DNA of 32,435 nt from Fidelibacterota bacterium (GTDB taxonomy: Bacteria > Fidelibacterota > UBA8477): the NCBI GenBank assembly GCA_021734045.1, contig JAIPJR010000027.1, forward strand, positions 1-32,435. Reading direction: 5' to 3'. Below the pieces are notes generated by a model. The model saw only the letters and a list, made by a program, of their open reading frames with translations, was not told the origin of the DNA and did not search any database. Numbering within the stretch: position 1 is the stretch's first letter; each line of letters begins with the position of its first letter. The translations under genes and the position numbers were made by a program. Positions 9,660-20,394 of the stretch are shown piece by piece.

Positions 9660-11440
9660 GAGGAAAACCCCTCGTCCAACGCTTCTCGAATCTGCCGGGA
9701 GAGTTGGTGCCGAAACCCCACCTGCAGTTCCCGTTTTGTCTGAATCTCGATGATGGCGGAATGGTTCAGCTTTATCAAATCAGCCAAATGATTCAATTCC
9801 CCGGGATCCCGGATAAGGTGATAATCCAGCCCGTATTGACGAGCGGGCAGCTGAAAATCGTAGCGATGTGGTGTCCCGAAGTAGGGTTCAAACACATTTT
9901 CGTGCTGGGCGATCGGCAGATGGGAAAATATCCCACCACCGTGATTGTTAATAATAACCAGCCTCACCGGAAATTCACACCGGGCCATCAGGTGCAACGA
10001 ATTCAAATCATGCAATGCGGCCAGATCACCGATGACACCAATGACTGATTGTCTGCTTCCGGCCGCGAGTCCAGCCAGAGTAGCAATATTCCCGTCAATT
10101 CCACTGGCGCCACGATTTCCGAAAACCTGCACGCCTTTTCCAAAGTAACCATATCGATCAAAATCCCGGATGGGCATTGAATTTCCCACAAAAACCAAGG
10201 CGCCTGCAGGCAGCCACTGGCTCAGATGATAGGCCGCTGCCGCTTCAAAAATATCGGACGACACCACTTGGTTGAACTGCGCTTCCACCACCCGGGTTGT
10301 TGTTTCACACCATTTATTCTCAAAATAGCTCGGTGTGAGTTCGCGTCCGGAGAGCCGTTGTATCAAGGCTTGCGCAAAGTGACGCGGTACAGCCTGGATG
10401 TGCTGCGTGACAGCCCCGGTCGGATCCAAAGAACGCGACCAGGGGTGAATGTGAATATAATCCCGGGGCTGGCTCGTTTGAATGGCATCCAGTGCCGTTG
10501 GAGAGGTGAGTGTGCCCCCCAAATGCAGTACCACATTGGGCTGCCAGCGCTGAAGGATTTCCGGATGGGTGAAAATGTCATCTGTTATGCGACAGAGTTT
10601 GCCGGCATCCAGCAGTCCTCGGACCGGCGACTGAATGTCCACATATACCGGCCATTGGAGTAGTTCCCCTAATTTCAAATACACATCTGTCTCGGCACGG
10701 TCATTTTCCCGGCCAAGGACAAGCAAACCATGGGTGGCGTGTATCACCTTCCCAACGATGTGGTTGAGTGCGTCTGTCGTGACCGATTCGGTGCCTTCTG
10801 CTTTGGCAAAAGTTTTTGGTGCTGAGTCCAGCCAACTCCCGATAGGGGCAAGCCATGCGGTGAAGTCGGTGTCCGATGGTGTGGACTCCAAGGGTTTTTC
10901 AAACGGGCAATTCAGGTGAACCGGTCCGCAGGTAGTACTGCTGAACAATTTCCCGGCCGCCTCTTCCAGTGTATCAATAAGGTACTGCAGGGGAATCATC
11001 CTGGAGGGGATCGGCAGGGTTCGTTCAAAACGCGTGTAATGGGAGTAAATTCCGGATTGGAGAATCGTTTGATTGGCTCCAGTATTCCAAAGATAGGGAG
11101 GCCGATCGGCCGTGAGCGCCAGAAGGGGTAGATTGTCCTGGGATGCCTCCACGATTGCAGAAAGATAATTGGCGGCAGCGGTTCCCGATGTGCAGATGAG
11201 TGCTGCCGGCTTTCCGGTGGCTCGGGCGTACCCTATGGCAAACCAAGCTGCGCCGCGTTCGTCTATATGAATCGTGGTTCTTGTCTGTGGATGTTCCGCA
11301 GCTGCCAGCGTCAGCGGCGTTGATCGCGAGCCGGGACTTATGACAAATTGCGTAATGCCGTGACGCACCAACGCTTCAATCATGATGGAAGACCATAGGC
11401 TGTTGGTATTGGCGTGATTTAGGTTTCGTGAATCGGTCAT
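9656..11440 (-). CDS. menD: 2-Succinyl-5-enolpyruvyl-6-hydroxy-3-cyclohexene-1-carboxylate synthase MenD
   Basis: This thiamine-diphosphate enzyme adds the succinic semialdehyde unit from 2-oxoglutarate to isochorismate. It has ISPGSRSTPLT at 34-44, the conserved Glu in DERGAAWF (E61), CTSGTAAANY, and the ThDP/Mg site GDLAALHDLNSL at about 471-482 with IINNHGGGIF (496-504). The chosen start is ATG 11440, which overlaps the menF stop (ATGA), giving 594 residues. An in-frame ATG at 11491 would add 17 residues inside the menF C-terminus and is less likely. The C-terminus overlaps menH by four bases. Confidence 0.96.
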   Translation of the reverse strand: MTDSRNLNHANTNSLWSSIMIEALVRHGITQFVISPGSRSTPLTLAAAEHPQTRTTIHIDERGAAWFAIGYARATGKPAALICTSGTAAANYLSAIVEASQDNLPLLALTADRPPYLWNTGANQTILQSGIYSHYTRFERTLPIPSRMIPLQYLIDTLEEAAGKLFSSTTCGPVHLNCPFEKPLESTPSDTDFTAWLAPIGSWLDSAPKTFAKAEGTESVTTDALNHIVGKVIHATHGLLVLGRENDRAETDVYLKLGELLQWPVYVDIQSPVRGLLDAGKLCRITDDIFTHPEILQRWQPNVVLHLGGTLTSPTALDAIQTSQPRDYIHIHPWSRSLDPTGAVTQHIQAVPRHFAQALIQRLSGRELTPSYFENKWCETTTRVVEAQFNQVVSSDIFEAAAAYHLSQWLPAGALVFVGNSMPIRDFDRYGYFGKGVQVFGNRGASGIDGNIATLAGLAAGSRQSVIGVIGDLAALHDLNSLHLMARCEFPVRLVIINNHGGGIFSHLPIAQHENVFEPYFGTPHRYDFQLPARQYGLDYHLIRDPGELNHLADLIKLNHSAIIEIQTKRELQVGFRHQLSRQIREALDEGFSS

Positions 11441-12849
11441 AAACCCAAACTCGCCGTGATTGTTTGAAATTTCTGCCGCATCTCCTGCCATTCCATTTCA
11501 GCATCTGAACCGGTTACAATGCCCACGCCGGCATATAAAAATATCTGACGGACATCGGTGATGAGTGCGGAGCGAATACCCACAGCGAATTCCGCGTCAT
11601 TTCCACGAATCCATCCCACCGGCCCGCCAAACCATCCCCGGCTAAAATCTTCGTAATGGCGTATCGCTTCCAGCGCTTTTGAACGAGGAAATCCACCCAA
11701 AGCCGGTGTGGGGTGCAGTGTCGTAAGAATCTCACCCAGGCCGATTTCGGATTTGAGCGTGCCCCGTATTTGCTGGTACAAATGCTGCACAAAGGGTGTT
11801 TCCACGATACCGGGAGAATCATCGGACTGAATCGTGTCAGCCAATTTTTGGAAGCGTGTTTGGAGCTGATTCATCACGATTTGATGTTCACGGCGATCTT
11901 TTCCGCTGCTCATCAGTTCCTGACCCATCGCCACATTCTCAGGAGAAGACGCACCCCGGGGACGCGTGGCTGCCAGGGCTTCAGATTCCAGTGAATGCTG
12001 TTGCCGCAGGAATAATCGTTCGGGAGATGCGCCCATAAAGACACAATTGGGCTCGAATTCAAAATAGAATCGGTAGGATTTTGAATTTTGGTGGACAAGC
12101 TGATTGAAAATGGCACCGGTAGACAGATTGGATGCCAAATTGAGAACCTCTTTTTTGGCCAGAACAACTTTATCAAATGTCCCGCTACCGATGTCCTGCA
12201 TCGCTTGTTCATGAATTTCCAGCCAGTGCGTATGTTTGGGGAATTCGTCCCGTCCCAGAACCTGAGTTAGTGGTAATTCAGCCGGTGTCATATCCCAATG
12301 CAGGGCTGCAAACGCTTCAAGCAATTCGTCCAGAGCAGGTGAGATTTTTTCCGGTGCAATCGTTTGTACCACGAAGCGCTGTCGGTCGCCTTCGGTTTCC
12401 AGATAAAATTGGGGTGCTACAAACCGGTAAGCACCGAAAGAGCGCCATCCCATTTCCACATCCAAATAGGGATCAAAAGCAACCCCGCCAAACCAGGTAA
12501 GGTACGCAGCGTCCCGGTCAGTAAGCCCATCCAGTATCGCTTTTAAATCACCGGAGGCGTTAACCTGTGGTGCAAGATGCGCCTGCGCTTTACCAATCGC
12601 CGCCACAGCATAATCGCCCTCACGGGCGTACCAGGCGATTTTGGGTAAACTTTTCTGACAGTTAAGCCAGGTGAGTTGGTCAATGGTTTCCCCGTTATTG
12701 GGTTCGAACTTTATCTTGATAATGGTAGGTTTGACCGATTTATCACCCCGATGCAATCTGTCGCGCAGTTCCGCCAAATGTCGGGGAAACAGTTCAGGGA
12801 GTTGATGAAGGTCGGGGATGCGAATCGTACTGGATAATAGGCCTGCCAT
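11437..12849 (-). CDS. menF: Isochorismate synthase MenF
   Basis: This 470-residue chorismate-utilising enzyme is the first committed step of menaquinone synthesis. The C-terminal catalytic domain has FDKVVLAKK (K227 matches the general base K190 of E. coli MenF), GASPERLF (E277, at the same +50 spacing as E. coli E240), ALAATRPRG, LHPTPALGGFP, GWFGGPVGW, and the Mg-binding segment ending GIVTGSDAEMEWQE. The divergent N-terminal ~200 residues are usual. ATG 12849 has no clear Shine-Dalgarno; it is the first gene of the leftward operon and faces purA across a 448-bp gap. EntC/DhbC-type salicylate or siderophore enzymes are the alternative, but the men context settles the role. Confidence 0.95.
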   Translation of the reverse strand: MAGLLSSTIRIPDLHQLPELFPRHLAELRDRLHRGDKSVKPTIIKIKFEPNNGETIDQLTWLNCQKSLPKIAWYAREGDYAVAAIGKAQAHLAPQVNASGDLKAILDGLTDRDAAYLTWFGGVAFDPYLDVEMGWRSFGAYRFVAPQFYLETEGDRQRFVVQTIAPEKISPALDELLEAFAALHWDMTPAELPLTQVLGRDEFPKHTHWLEIHEQAMQDIGSGTFDKVVLAKKEVLNLASNLSTGAIFNQLVHQNSKSYRFYFEFEPNCVFMGASPERLFLRQQHSLESEALAATRPRGASSPENVAMGQELMSSGKDRREHQIVMNQLQTRFQKLADTIQSDDSPGIVETPFVQHLYQQIRGTLKSEIGLGEILTTLHPTPALGGFPRSKALEAIRHYEDFSRGWFGGPVGWIRGNDAEFAVGIRSALITDVRQIFLYAGVGIVTGSDAEMEWQEMRQKFQTITASLGL

Positions 12850-12970
12850 AGCGTGGCGGAAATATACACGCCTTGTGGTAGGAGGGCAGGCAATTTTACG
12901 CTGCCAATCGCCATTTTTCAGCTCGGCCAGATGCCGTCATGCAGGGAGAGTCGTTTCGTGTCTGTGTAAA

Positions 12971-13001
12971 ATGATAGCGTACCTAATATTAATAATATCA
13001 A
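12971..13001 (-). promoter_or_regulatory. Possible menF promoter
   Basis: On the minus strand, TTGATA (13001-12996) and TATCAT (12976-12971) are separated by 19 bp in AT-rich DNA about 120 bp upstream of menF. Each hexamer matches the sigma-70 consensus at five of six bases, but the spacer is long. The assignment is speculative. Confidence 0.25.
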
Positions 13002-13195
13002 TAACTAAAGTGATCGGCTAAAGCGCAATTTAAAATAAACGGGTGGTTTTATAAATATGCATTGCAGAGCATAGACCCCTCGGTTACTTTTGCGGCGAGA
13101 ACACCGAAAAATCAATGATAATTATCGCGTTTCTCCACTCAAAACCCGCCAACTATACCCAAACTGTATCCTGTAAGAAGCTGCCATCGGGGGGC

Positions 13196-13225
13196 TTGAA
13201 ATAGCATGGTTAGGGTGGGTATGTT
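13196..13225 (+). promoter_or_regulatory. Possible purA operon promoter
   Basis: TTGAAA (13196-13201) and TATGTT (13220-13225) are separated by 18 bp. Transcription would begin near 13232, leaving a leader of about 65 nt before the purA ATG. The match is partial and the promoter consensus of this organism is not known. Confidence 0.25.
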
Positions 13226-13258
13226 GCGGACACTGGAATTGATTAAAACAGCTACTGA

Positions 13259-14616
<1,358 letters not shown>

Positions 14617-14617
<1 letters not shown>

Positions 14618-16956
14618 TGGCATTTACATCCGAAATTCTGGATTTCTCCAGTGAGAATACCAGTCGTATTCAAAATCTATTGCGCGAGTTCAACATCGCC
14701 TTGACACCTGAAGAGGCGGTGAAAATTCAAAAACATTTTCTGAAGCGAGCACCTTCACTGGCGGAAGCGATTCTCTTCTCCTTCGAAGGGTCGGAACACT
14801 GCTCCTACAAATCCAGTCGTCCTTATTTGAAACAATTTATCACCGAAGGGCCCCATGTGATTCTGGGTGCCAAAGAGGACGCGGGCATCGTTGCGGTGGC
14901 CACGGACAAATCGGGACGGCGCTACGGCATTGTTATGAGTCATGAATCCCACAACCATCCCAGCCAGATCGTGCCTTATGAAGGTGCTGCCACCGGAATC
15001 GGCGGGAATGTGCGAGACGTGGCTTGTATGGGTGCAGAGGTCATCGCGGTGGCCGATGGTCTGCGCTTTGGCGAGCTGAGCCGGCCGAAAACCAAGTGGA
15101 TACAGGAAGGTGTGGTGGGGGGCATCGCCGGCTATGGCAATCCCATCGGTGTTCCCAATCTGGCAGGCGATGTTTATTACGATGCCGGCTATAATGACAA
15201 TTGTCTTGTGACGGTGGTGACACTGGGCGTGGTACGTGAAGAGGATATCATTCATTCTTACGCGCCAGAGAACGCGGCCGGTTATGATCTGATTTTAGTC
15301 GGGAAACCGACTGACAACAGCGGTTTCGGTGGTGCCAGTTTCGCTTCATTCGAATTGGATGAAGCTGAAAAAGCCCAAAACAAGGGAGCAGTGCAAGAAC
15401 CGAATGCCTTTTTGAAGCGCCATTTGCTAAAAGCCACTTACGGGTTGTTCGATCTGCTCAAATCACGTGGTGATTTGCAGCGGGTAGGTTTTAAAGACCT
15501 GGGTGCCGGCGGAATTGCCACTGCCAGTGTGGAAATGGCGGAAACGGCTGGTTATGGAGCTGAGATTGACATGGCGAAAGTCCACACCAGTATGCCGGAC
15601 TTACACCCTTCAGTGATTTTGTGCGCGGAGACCCAGGAACGATTTATGTGGGTTTGTCCACCGGACCTCACGCCAGTGATTCTGGATCATTACAACGAAA
15701 CATTTAATCTGCCCAATATCAGTGTGGGCGCGCGAGCCAGTCAAATTGGGACAATCCGGGATGATGGACAATTCATTGTCAGGGTTGGCGAAACGGAAAT
15801 TGTGAATGCTCCGGCGCCGGAGGTGACGCGTGGGTTTTTATACCATCGTGAGGTACGAGCGCCTAAGCTTACCTTCACTGAGCCTGAAATCCCAGAACCA
15901 GAAGATTACAATGCGGTACTTCTGAAAATCCTGGCGCATGAAAATGTGGCTTCCCGGGAGGCGATTTTCGAAACCTACGATAAATCGGTGCAAGGCCGGA
16001 CCGTTTTAGAGGCGGGTGAGGCTGACGCGGGCATTATGCAGCCCTTTAACTCGGACGACTTTCCACAGGAAATCCGCGCCACCGGTATTGCCCTCACCGT
16101 CGATCAGAATCCTGCTTACGGCAAGATTGATCCTTACTGGGGTGGTGTAAACGCAGTTGCCGAGTCGCTACGCAATATCGCCGCCACCGGCGCGTTACCG
16201 GAAGCAATCACCGACTGCCTGTGTTATGGCAATCCAGAAAAACCGGAACAGATGTGGGCCTTCGTTGAGGGGACGCGAGGTGTGGCAGAAGCCTGTAAGA
16301 ATTTTCCCTTGGCAAAGTATGATAATGCGCCCTTACCCATTATCGCCGGGAATGTCTCCTTCTACAACGAAACAAAGGATTCCGCCATTCCACCAAGTCC
16401 CATCATCGCCTGTGTGGGTAGTATGCCGGATGCTGGCCGGGCGGTACCAGCTTCATTTCAACAGGCTGGCAGCGTAATTATGCTGGTGGGGGAGCGGCAG
16501 GATGAATGCGGCGGCAGTATTTATTATGCCCTGCGCGGTGAGTTGGGCTGTCAGATTCCCAAACCCGACATGGCGGAACTACAAAAACAGGTTCATGCTA
16601 TGGCGGAGATAATCCAGTCGGGATTGGCGCGAAGTTGTCACGATATCTCCGAAGGCGGTGTGGCAGCAGCGCTCTGTGAAATGACGTTTCAACAGAGCAT
16701 AGGCTGCCGGGTTGACATTCGCGGGAATCTGCGCAGGGATAAGAAATTGTTCAGTGAAACCGGTGGTTTTTTACTGGAAGTACCGCGGGAGAACCTCACG
16801 GATGTACAGGGCATTTTTCAAAAATGGTCTTTCACCAGTGAGCCCATCGGCGAAACGACGGCGGAAGAGACGATTGTTATTGATCACGTGATTGATTTGT
16901 CTGTGGAAACAGCACGATCTGCCTGGCAGAATGGTCTGCGGGAGAAGCTGACATGA
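14617..16956 (+). CDS. purL: Phosphoribosylformylglycinamidine synthase subunit PurL (small type)
   Basis: This 779-residue catalytic subunit converts FGAR, ATP and ammonia to FGAM. At ~780 residues it is the small PurL, which needs separate PurQ and PurS partners, unlike the ~1300-residue single-chain enzyme. The motifs SEHCSYKSSRPYL (about 59-71) and ESHNHPSQIVPYEGAATGIGGNVRD (110-134) are visible, as is the second, structurally duplicated half. The start is ATG 14617, which overlaps the purA stop (TGATG); an adjacent TTG at 14614 is less likely. The protein should pair with the PurQ-PurS fusion encoded two genes downstream. Confidence 0.97.
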
Positions 16957-17993
16957 GCCTTAACTATAAAAGTGCCGGTGTGAATATCGACGCAGGTAAC
17001 GAAGTGGTGGCACGCATCAAGGATGAAGTCAAGGCGACCTTTTCCCCTGCGGTTCTCACCGGAATCGGGAGTTTTGGGTCCTTTTTCGACCTGTCCGATC
17101 TACTCACCGGTTATAAAAATCCTGTTTTGGTGCAGAGTATTGACGGCGTGGGAACCAAGATGATAGTTGCCCGAAAGCTGGGAAAATTTGACACCATCGG
17201 ACACGATTTGGTGAGCGCTTGTGTGAATGACATTATTGTTCACGGCGCCCGGCCACTCACTTTTCTGGATTACATCGCCAATGACCGGTTAAATCCGGAT
17301 ATCGTGGCAGAAATCGTTGGTGGAATGGCTAAGGCTTGTCGGGGAATTGGCGTCTCCCTGGTAGGGGGTGAGACGGCCGAAATGCCCGATACCTACCGAC
17401 GGGGTGAATTGGATTTGGTGGGCGTTGTTACCGGTGTGGTGGATAAAGATAAAATTGTGAATGGCGCAGGAATCTGTCCCGGAGACAAGATTATTGGTGT
17501 GAATTCAAGTGGCCTTCATACAAACGGCTATTCGCTGGCAAGGAAACTTTTCTTCGATGTGGGCGGGTACGCAGCAGCTGATTTTCATCCACGGTTGAAT
17601 GAAACAGTCGGTGCAGCACTCCTCAAACCACACATTAATTACACCGGATTGGTCATGGGTGTTCTGGATGCCGGGATTGCGGTGAAGGGCATGGCTCATA
17701 TCACCGGTGGCGGACTGCCGGAAAACCTTCCCCGGATATTGCCGGAAAACTGCCAGGCAGTGATTCGAAAATCCGCCTGGGAGGTACCGGAAATCTTTAA
17801 CACAATGCAGCAAATTGGTGAAATTCCCGACCACGAAATGTACCGCACCTTCAACATGGGTATCGGGTTGGTTTTCGTGGTGACCCCGGAATTTGCCCAA
17901 ACATTACAAACCTTTATCGCGGATAACAGCGATCTCCGGTCATTTGACCTGGGGTCGATCCAGGAGGGCAGCCCCGGTGTTGAATTCTCCTAG
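16953..17993 (+). CDS. purM: Phosphoribosylformylglycinamidine cyclo-ligase PurM
   Basis: PurM closes the imidazole ring, FGAM to AIR, with ATP. DGVGTK at 64-69, HDLVSACVNDIIVHGARPLTFLDY, and GGETAEMP at 138-145 are conserved AIR synthetase motifs. The C-terminal half includes HITGGGLPENLPR. Its 346 residues match the family. ATG 16953 overlaps the purL stop (ATGA) and has GGGAG eight bases upstream, so translation is likely coupled. It belongs to the same superfamily as PurL. Confidence 0.97.
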   Translation: MSLNYKSAGVNIDAGNEVVARIKDEVKATFSPAVLTGIGSFGSFFDLSDLLTGYKNPVLVQSIDGVGTKMIVARKLGKFDTIGHDLVSACVNDIIVHGARPLTFLDYIANDRLNPDIVAEIVGGMAKACRGIGVSLVGGETAEMPDTYRRGELDLVGVVTGVVDKDKIVNGAGICPGDKIIGVNSSGLHTNGYSLARKLFFDVGGYAAADFHPRLNETVGAALLKPHINYTGLVMGVLDAGIAVKGMAHITGGGLPENLPRILPENCQAVIRKSAWEVPEIFNTMQQIGEIPDHEMYRTFNMGIGLVFVVTPEFAQTLQTFIADNSDLRSFDLGSIQEGSPGVEFS

Positions 17994-18068
17994 GCGACTT
18001 CCAAATCTCCATCCGATGCAGCAAACGACCATGCAGACTGTTGCGCCCCTCACTCAGGACAGATATTC

Positions 18069-19355
18069 ATGAAAAAAATTGCAGTGATTCAATTTCCCGG
18101 CAGTAATTGTGAGCGTGAATCGATTCTGGCACTGAAGCGCAATGGTCTGGAGCCGGTTCCATTTCTCTGGAATCAATCCTACAAACAGCTCGCAGCATGT
18201 GACGGGTTCTTCATCGTGGGTGGATTTTCCTATGAGGACCGCTCCCGCGCGGGTGTTATCGCCTCGCTGGACCCGGTAATCCGGGTGTTGAAGCGTGAAA
18301 GTGAGAAGGGAAAACCGGTGCTGGGAATATGTAATGGGGCGCAGGTACTGGTGGAGACAGGTCTTGTTCCGGGAGCAGAGAATTATCCGCTGGCCATGGC
18401 GCTTGATGCCAATCGCCGTATGCAAAATGGCCAGGTTATCGGTACCGGTTTTTATAACGGGTGGGTTGAGGTGAAAATGACAACAGGGCCGGATCGCTCA
18501 GCTTTTACCCGGGATTTTTCGGCGCATGAGCAAATGCTTATTCCCGTCGCCCATGCTGAAGGCCGGTTTGTCATTCCATCAAATGTTTTAAAGCAGTTAC
18601 ATGATAATGACCAATTACTCTTCAGCTATGTGGATGAACATGGTCAGGCTGTTCCGGATTTCCCCGTGAATCCTAATGGTTCGGTGGAAAACCTGGCCGC
18701 AGTTTGTAATCCGACTGGAAATATAATGGCCATGATGCCCCATCCGGAGCGGACGCAAAATGGCGACAAGATTTTTTCCAGTATGCGGCATTATTTGCAT
18801 AAAGGAAAGCCGGTACTCTCTCCCAAATATTCACTTACCATACCGGCATCAAAACTCACCCCGTACACACCGTCCGCGGGTGCGCAGGAATTATTGGTGG
18901 ATTTAATCATTACGGATAACGAAGCGGTTTCTGTGGAACAGGCGCTGAGGAATTTGGGCTTCTCTGTGAATGTCCACCGCCAGACACATTGGGAACTGGG
19001 CTTCCAATCACCCCCCACCGAATCGGAACAGACCCTGCTGATGGACTCAGGCGAGTTATTCAATTCCAACAAAGAAATTTTAGCTAAAGAAGAATCTAAC
19101 CAGACAACCGGCGTGTACCGGATTTTGGTACGTCACCGGGAAGGCGGCGTGGGAAGCCACAAGTTGAAAGCACTGCGGGATTGGTTTGGCATTACTTCAC
19201 TGAACCGGGTCAGACGTGGCATTCTCTGGACGCTGGAATTGAACGGTGAAAATCACGCGGGAACGCTCAACGACATTTTGAAAACCCATATTTTTTTCAA
19301 CCCTTTTGCCCACGATGCCTATTGGTATGGCAATGAAGGGCCGGGAGAAGTGTAA
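18069..19355 (+). CDS. purQ: PurQ-PurS fusion: FGAM synthetase glutaminase with tandem PurS-like C-terminus
   Basis: Residues 1 to about 245 are a class I glutaminase of the PurQ type: QFPGSNCERE at the N-terminus, the nucleophile C88 in LGICNGAQVL, and H225/E227 in MMPHPERT. This part supplies ammonia to PurL. About 155 residues follow that PurQ lacks. Residues 274-345 and 348-420 each read as a PurS-like beta-alpha-beta unit: a beta strand (ELLVDLIIT; YRILVRHRE), a helix (VSVEQALRNLGF; SHKLKALRDWFG), a strand, and an ending resembling the LxNPxxxxY tail of PurS (FFNPFAHDAYWY in the second). No separate purS is in the cluster. It is 75 bp after purM with GGA near the ATG. I infer that two PurS equivalents are fused; the first repeat is the more divergent. 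Confidence 0.88.
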   Translation: MKKIAVIQFPGSNCERESILALKRNGLEPVPFLWNQSYKQLAACDGFFIVGGFSYEDRSRAGVIASLDPVIRVLKRESEKGKPVLGICNGAQVLVETGLVPGAENYPLAMALDANRRMQNGQVIGTGFYNGWVEVKMTTGPDRSAFTRDFSAHEQMLIPVAHAEGRFVIPSNVLKQLHDNDQLLFSYVDEHGQAVPDFPVNPNGSVENLAAVCNPTGNIMAMMPHPERTQNGDKIFSSMRHYLHKGKPVLSPKYSLTIPASKLTPYTPSAGAQELLVDLIITDNEAVSVEQALRNLGFSVNVHRQTHWELGFQSPPTESEQTLLMDSGELFNSNKEILAKEESNQTTGVYRILVRHREGGVGSHKLKALRDWFGITSLNRVRRGILWTLELNGENHAGTLNDILKTHIFFNPFAHDAYWYGNEGPGEV

Positions 19356-19363
19356 AAAAAGGA

Positions 19364-19417
19364 AAAACGGGCTGGCGTGGGTTTCTCACGACACCGTTTT
19401 GAAGTAAAAAAACGGAG
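19364..19417 (+). promoter_or_regulatory. Possible RNA switch-like structure before purC
   Basis: AAAACGG (19364-19370) can pair with CCGTTTT (19394-19400), enclosing a second stem CGTGGG-TTT-CTCACG (19376-19390). The same CCGTTTT can instead pair with a second AAAACGG at 19409-19415, whose last bases form part of the purC Shine-Dalgarno GGAG (19414-19417). The two foldings exclude each other. The repeat and pairing are seen directly; a regulatory role is an inference. The weak AU-rich outer stem could also be only an intergenic hairpin. Confidence 0.4.
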
Positions 19418-19422
19418 ACTAA

Positions 19423-20394
19423 ATGACCGATTATAAAACGATTATCCAAAAACACATCCACAATTGCCTGGAAGCCACAGATCTGGGCATTGGGGAGAAG
19501 ATAAAGGGAAAGGTTCGGGACAGCTACCGGTTGGATGACAAGATGGTGTTTGTCACCACTGACCGCCAGAGCGCTTTCGATCGCATACTGGCAGCGATTC
19601 CTTTCAAAGGACAGGTGTTGAACCAGACCAGCGCCTGGTGGTTTGAACGCACCAAACACATCATTCCCAATCATGTTCAAAGCATTCCCGACCCCAATGT
19701 GACGGTAGGGACCCGGTGTGAGGTTTTTCCCGTGGAGTTTGTCATGCGTGGCTACATCACTGGTTCCACCAGCACCTCTTTATGGACAGTGTACAATAGC
19801 GGTTCGCGTAATTATTGCGGGAATGCCCTGCCGGAAGGTCTCGTGAAGAATCAGAAACTGGCGGAAAATCTTATCACACCCACCACCAAAGACGCGGTTC
19901 ATGACCGGCCGATTTCCCCGGATGAAATTATTGCCGAAGGACTCATGTCCGCGGAGGACTGGGCATACGCCAGCGCAAAAGCTCAGGAGTTGTTCGCCTT
20001 TGGTCAGGAGGTTGCAAAAAAACATGGATTAATTCTCGTGGATACCAAGTATGAGATGGGAAAGGATGCGGAAGGCAATATTCTGCTCATTGATGAAATT
20101 CACACCCCCGATTCCAGCCGGTACTGGATTGCGGATAGCTATGAAGAGCGTATTGCCAACGGTCAGGAGCCGGAAAATATTGACAAGGAATTTCTACGCC
20201 TATGGTTCAAGGAACATTGTGATCCGTACCATGACGAGGTTCTGCCGTCGGCACCTGCGGAGATGGTGGTGGAATTATCCCGCCGCTATATACAGTTGTA
20301 TGAAATGATCACGGGAGAAACCTTTCAATTCCCGAATATTGATGTACCGATTCAAGAGCGAATTCAAACCAATCTGGCAGGTGTATTATCATGA
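19423..20394 (+). CDS. purC: SAICAR synthetase PurC (long form)
   Basis: PurC joins CAIR with aspartate using ATP. GKVRDSY at 29-35, TDRQSAFDR at 46-54, VEFVMRGYITGSTSTSLW, LVDTKYEMGKD and DEIHTPDSSRYW are family signatures. At 323 residues it is the long form, as in yeast Ade1 and many Bacteroidota, rather than the ~240-residue E. coli/B. subtilis form. GGAG five bases before the ATG gives a clear start. The stop overlaps purE as ATGA. The preceding 67-bp spacer carries the alternative hairpins listed separately. Confidence 0.97.
   Translation: MTDYKTIIQKHIHNCLEATDLGIGEKIKGKVRDSYRLDDKMVFVTTDRQSAFDRILAAIPFKGQVLNQTSAWWFERTKHIIPNHVQSIPDPNVTVGTRCEVFPVEFVMRGYITGSTSTSLWTVYNSGSRNYCGNALPEGLVKNQKLAENLITPTTKDAVHDRPISPDEIIAEGLMSAEDWAYASAKAQELFAFGQEVAKKHGLILVDTKYEMGKDAEGNILLIDEIHTPDSSRYWIADSYEERIANGQEPENIDKEFLRLWFKEHCDPYHDEVLPSAPAEMVVELSRRYIQLYEMITGETFQFPNIDVPIQERIQTNLAGVLS

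Noticed and set aside
11441-11491. Upstream ATG start for menD adding 17 residues
   Set aside because: The ATGA overlap with menF at 11440 gives a normal-length MenD, and the extra residues are encoded by the menF 3' end in another frame.
12818-13021. Small plus-strand ORF in the men/pur gap
   Set aside because: It overlaps the menF start, has no ribosome binding site and no recognisable protein features.
14755-15255. 166-residue minus-strand ORF opposite purL
   Set aside because: It lies fully inside the conserved PurL motifs; its composition is that of an antisense shadow.
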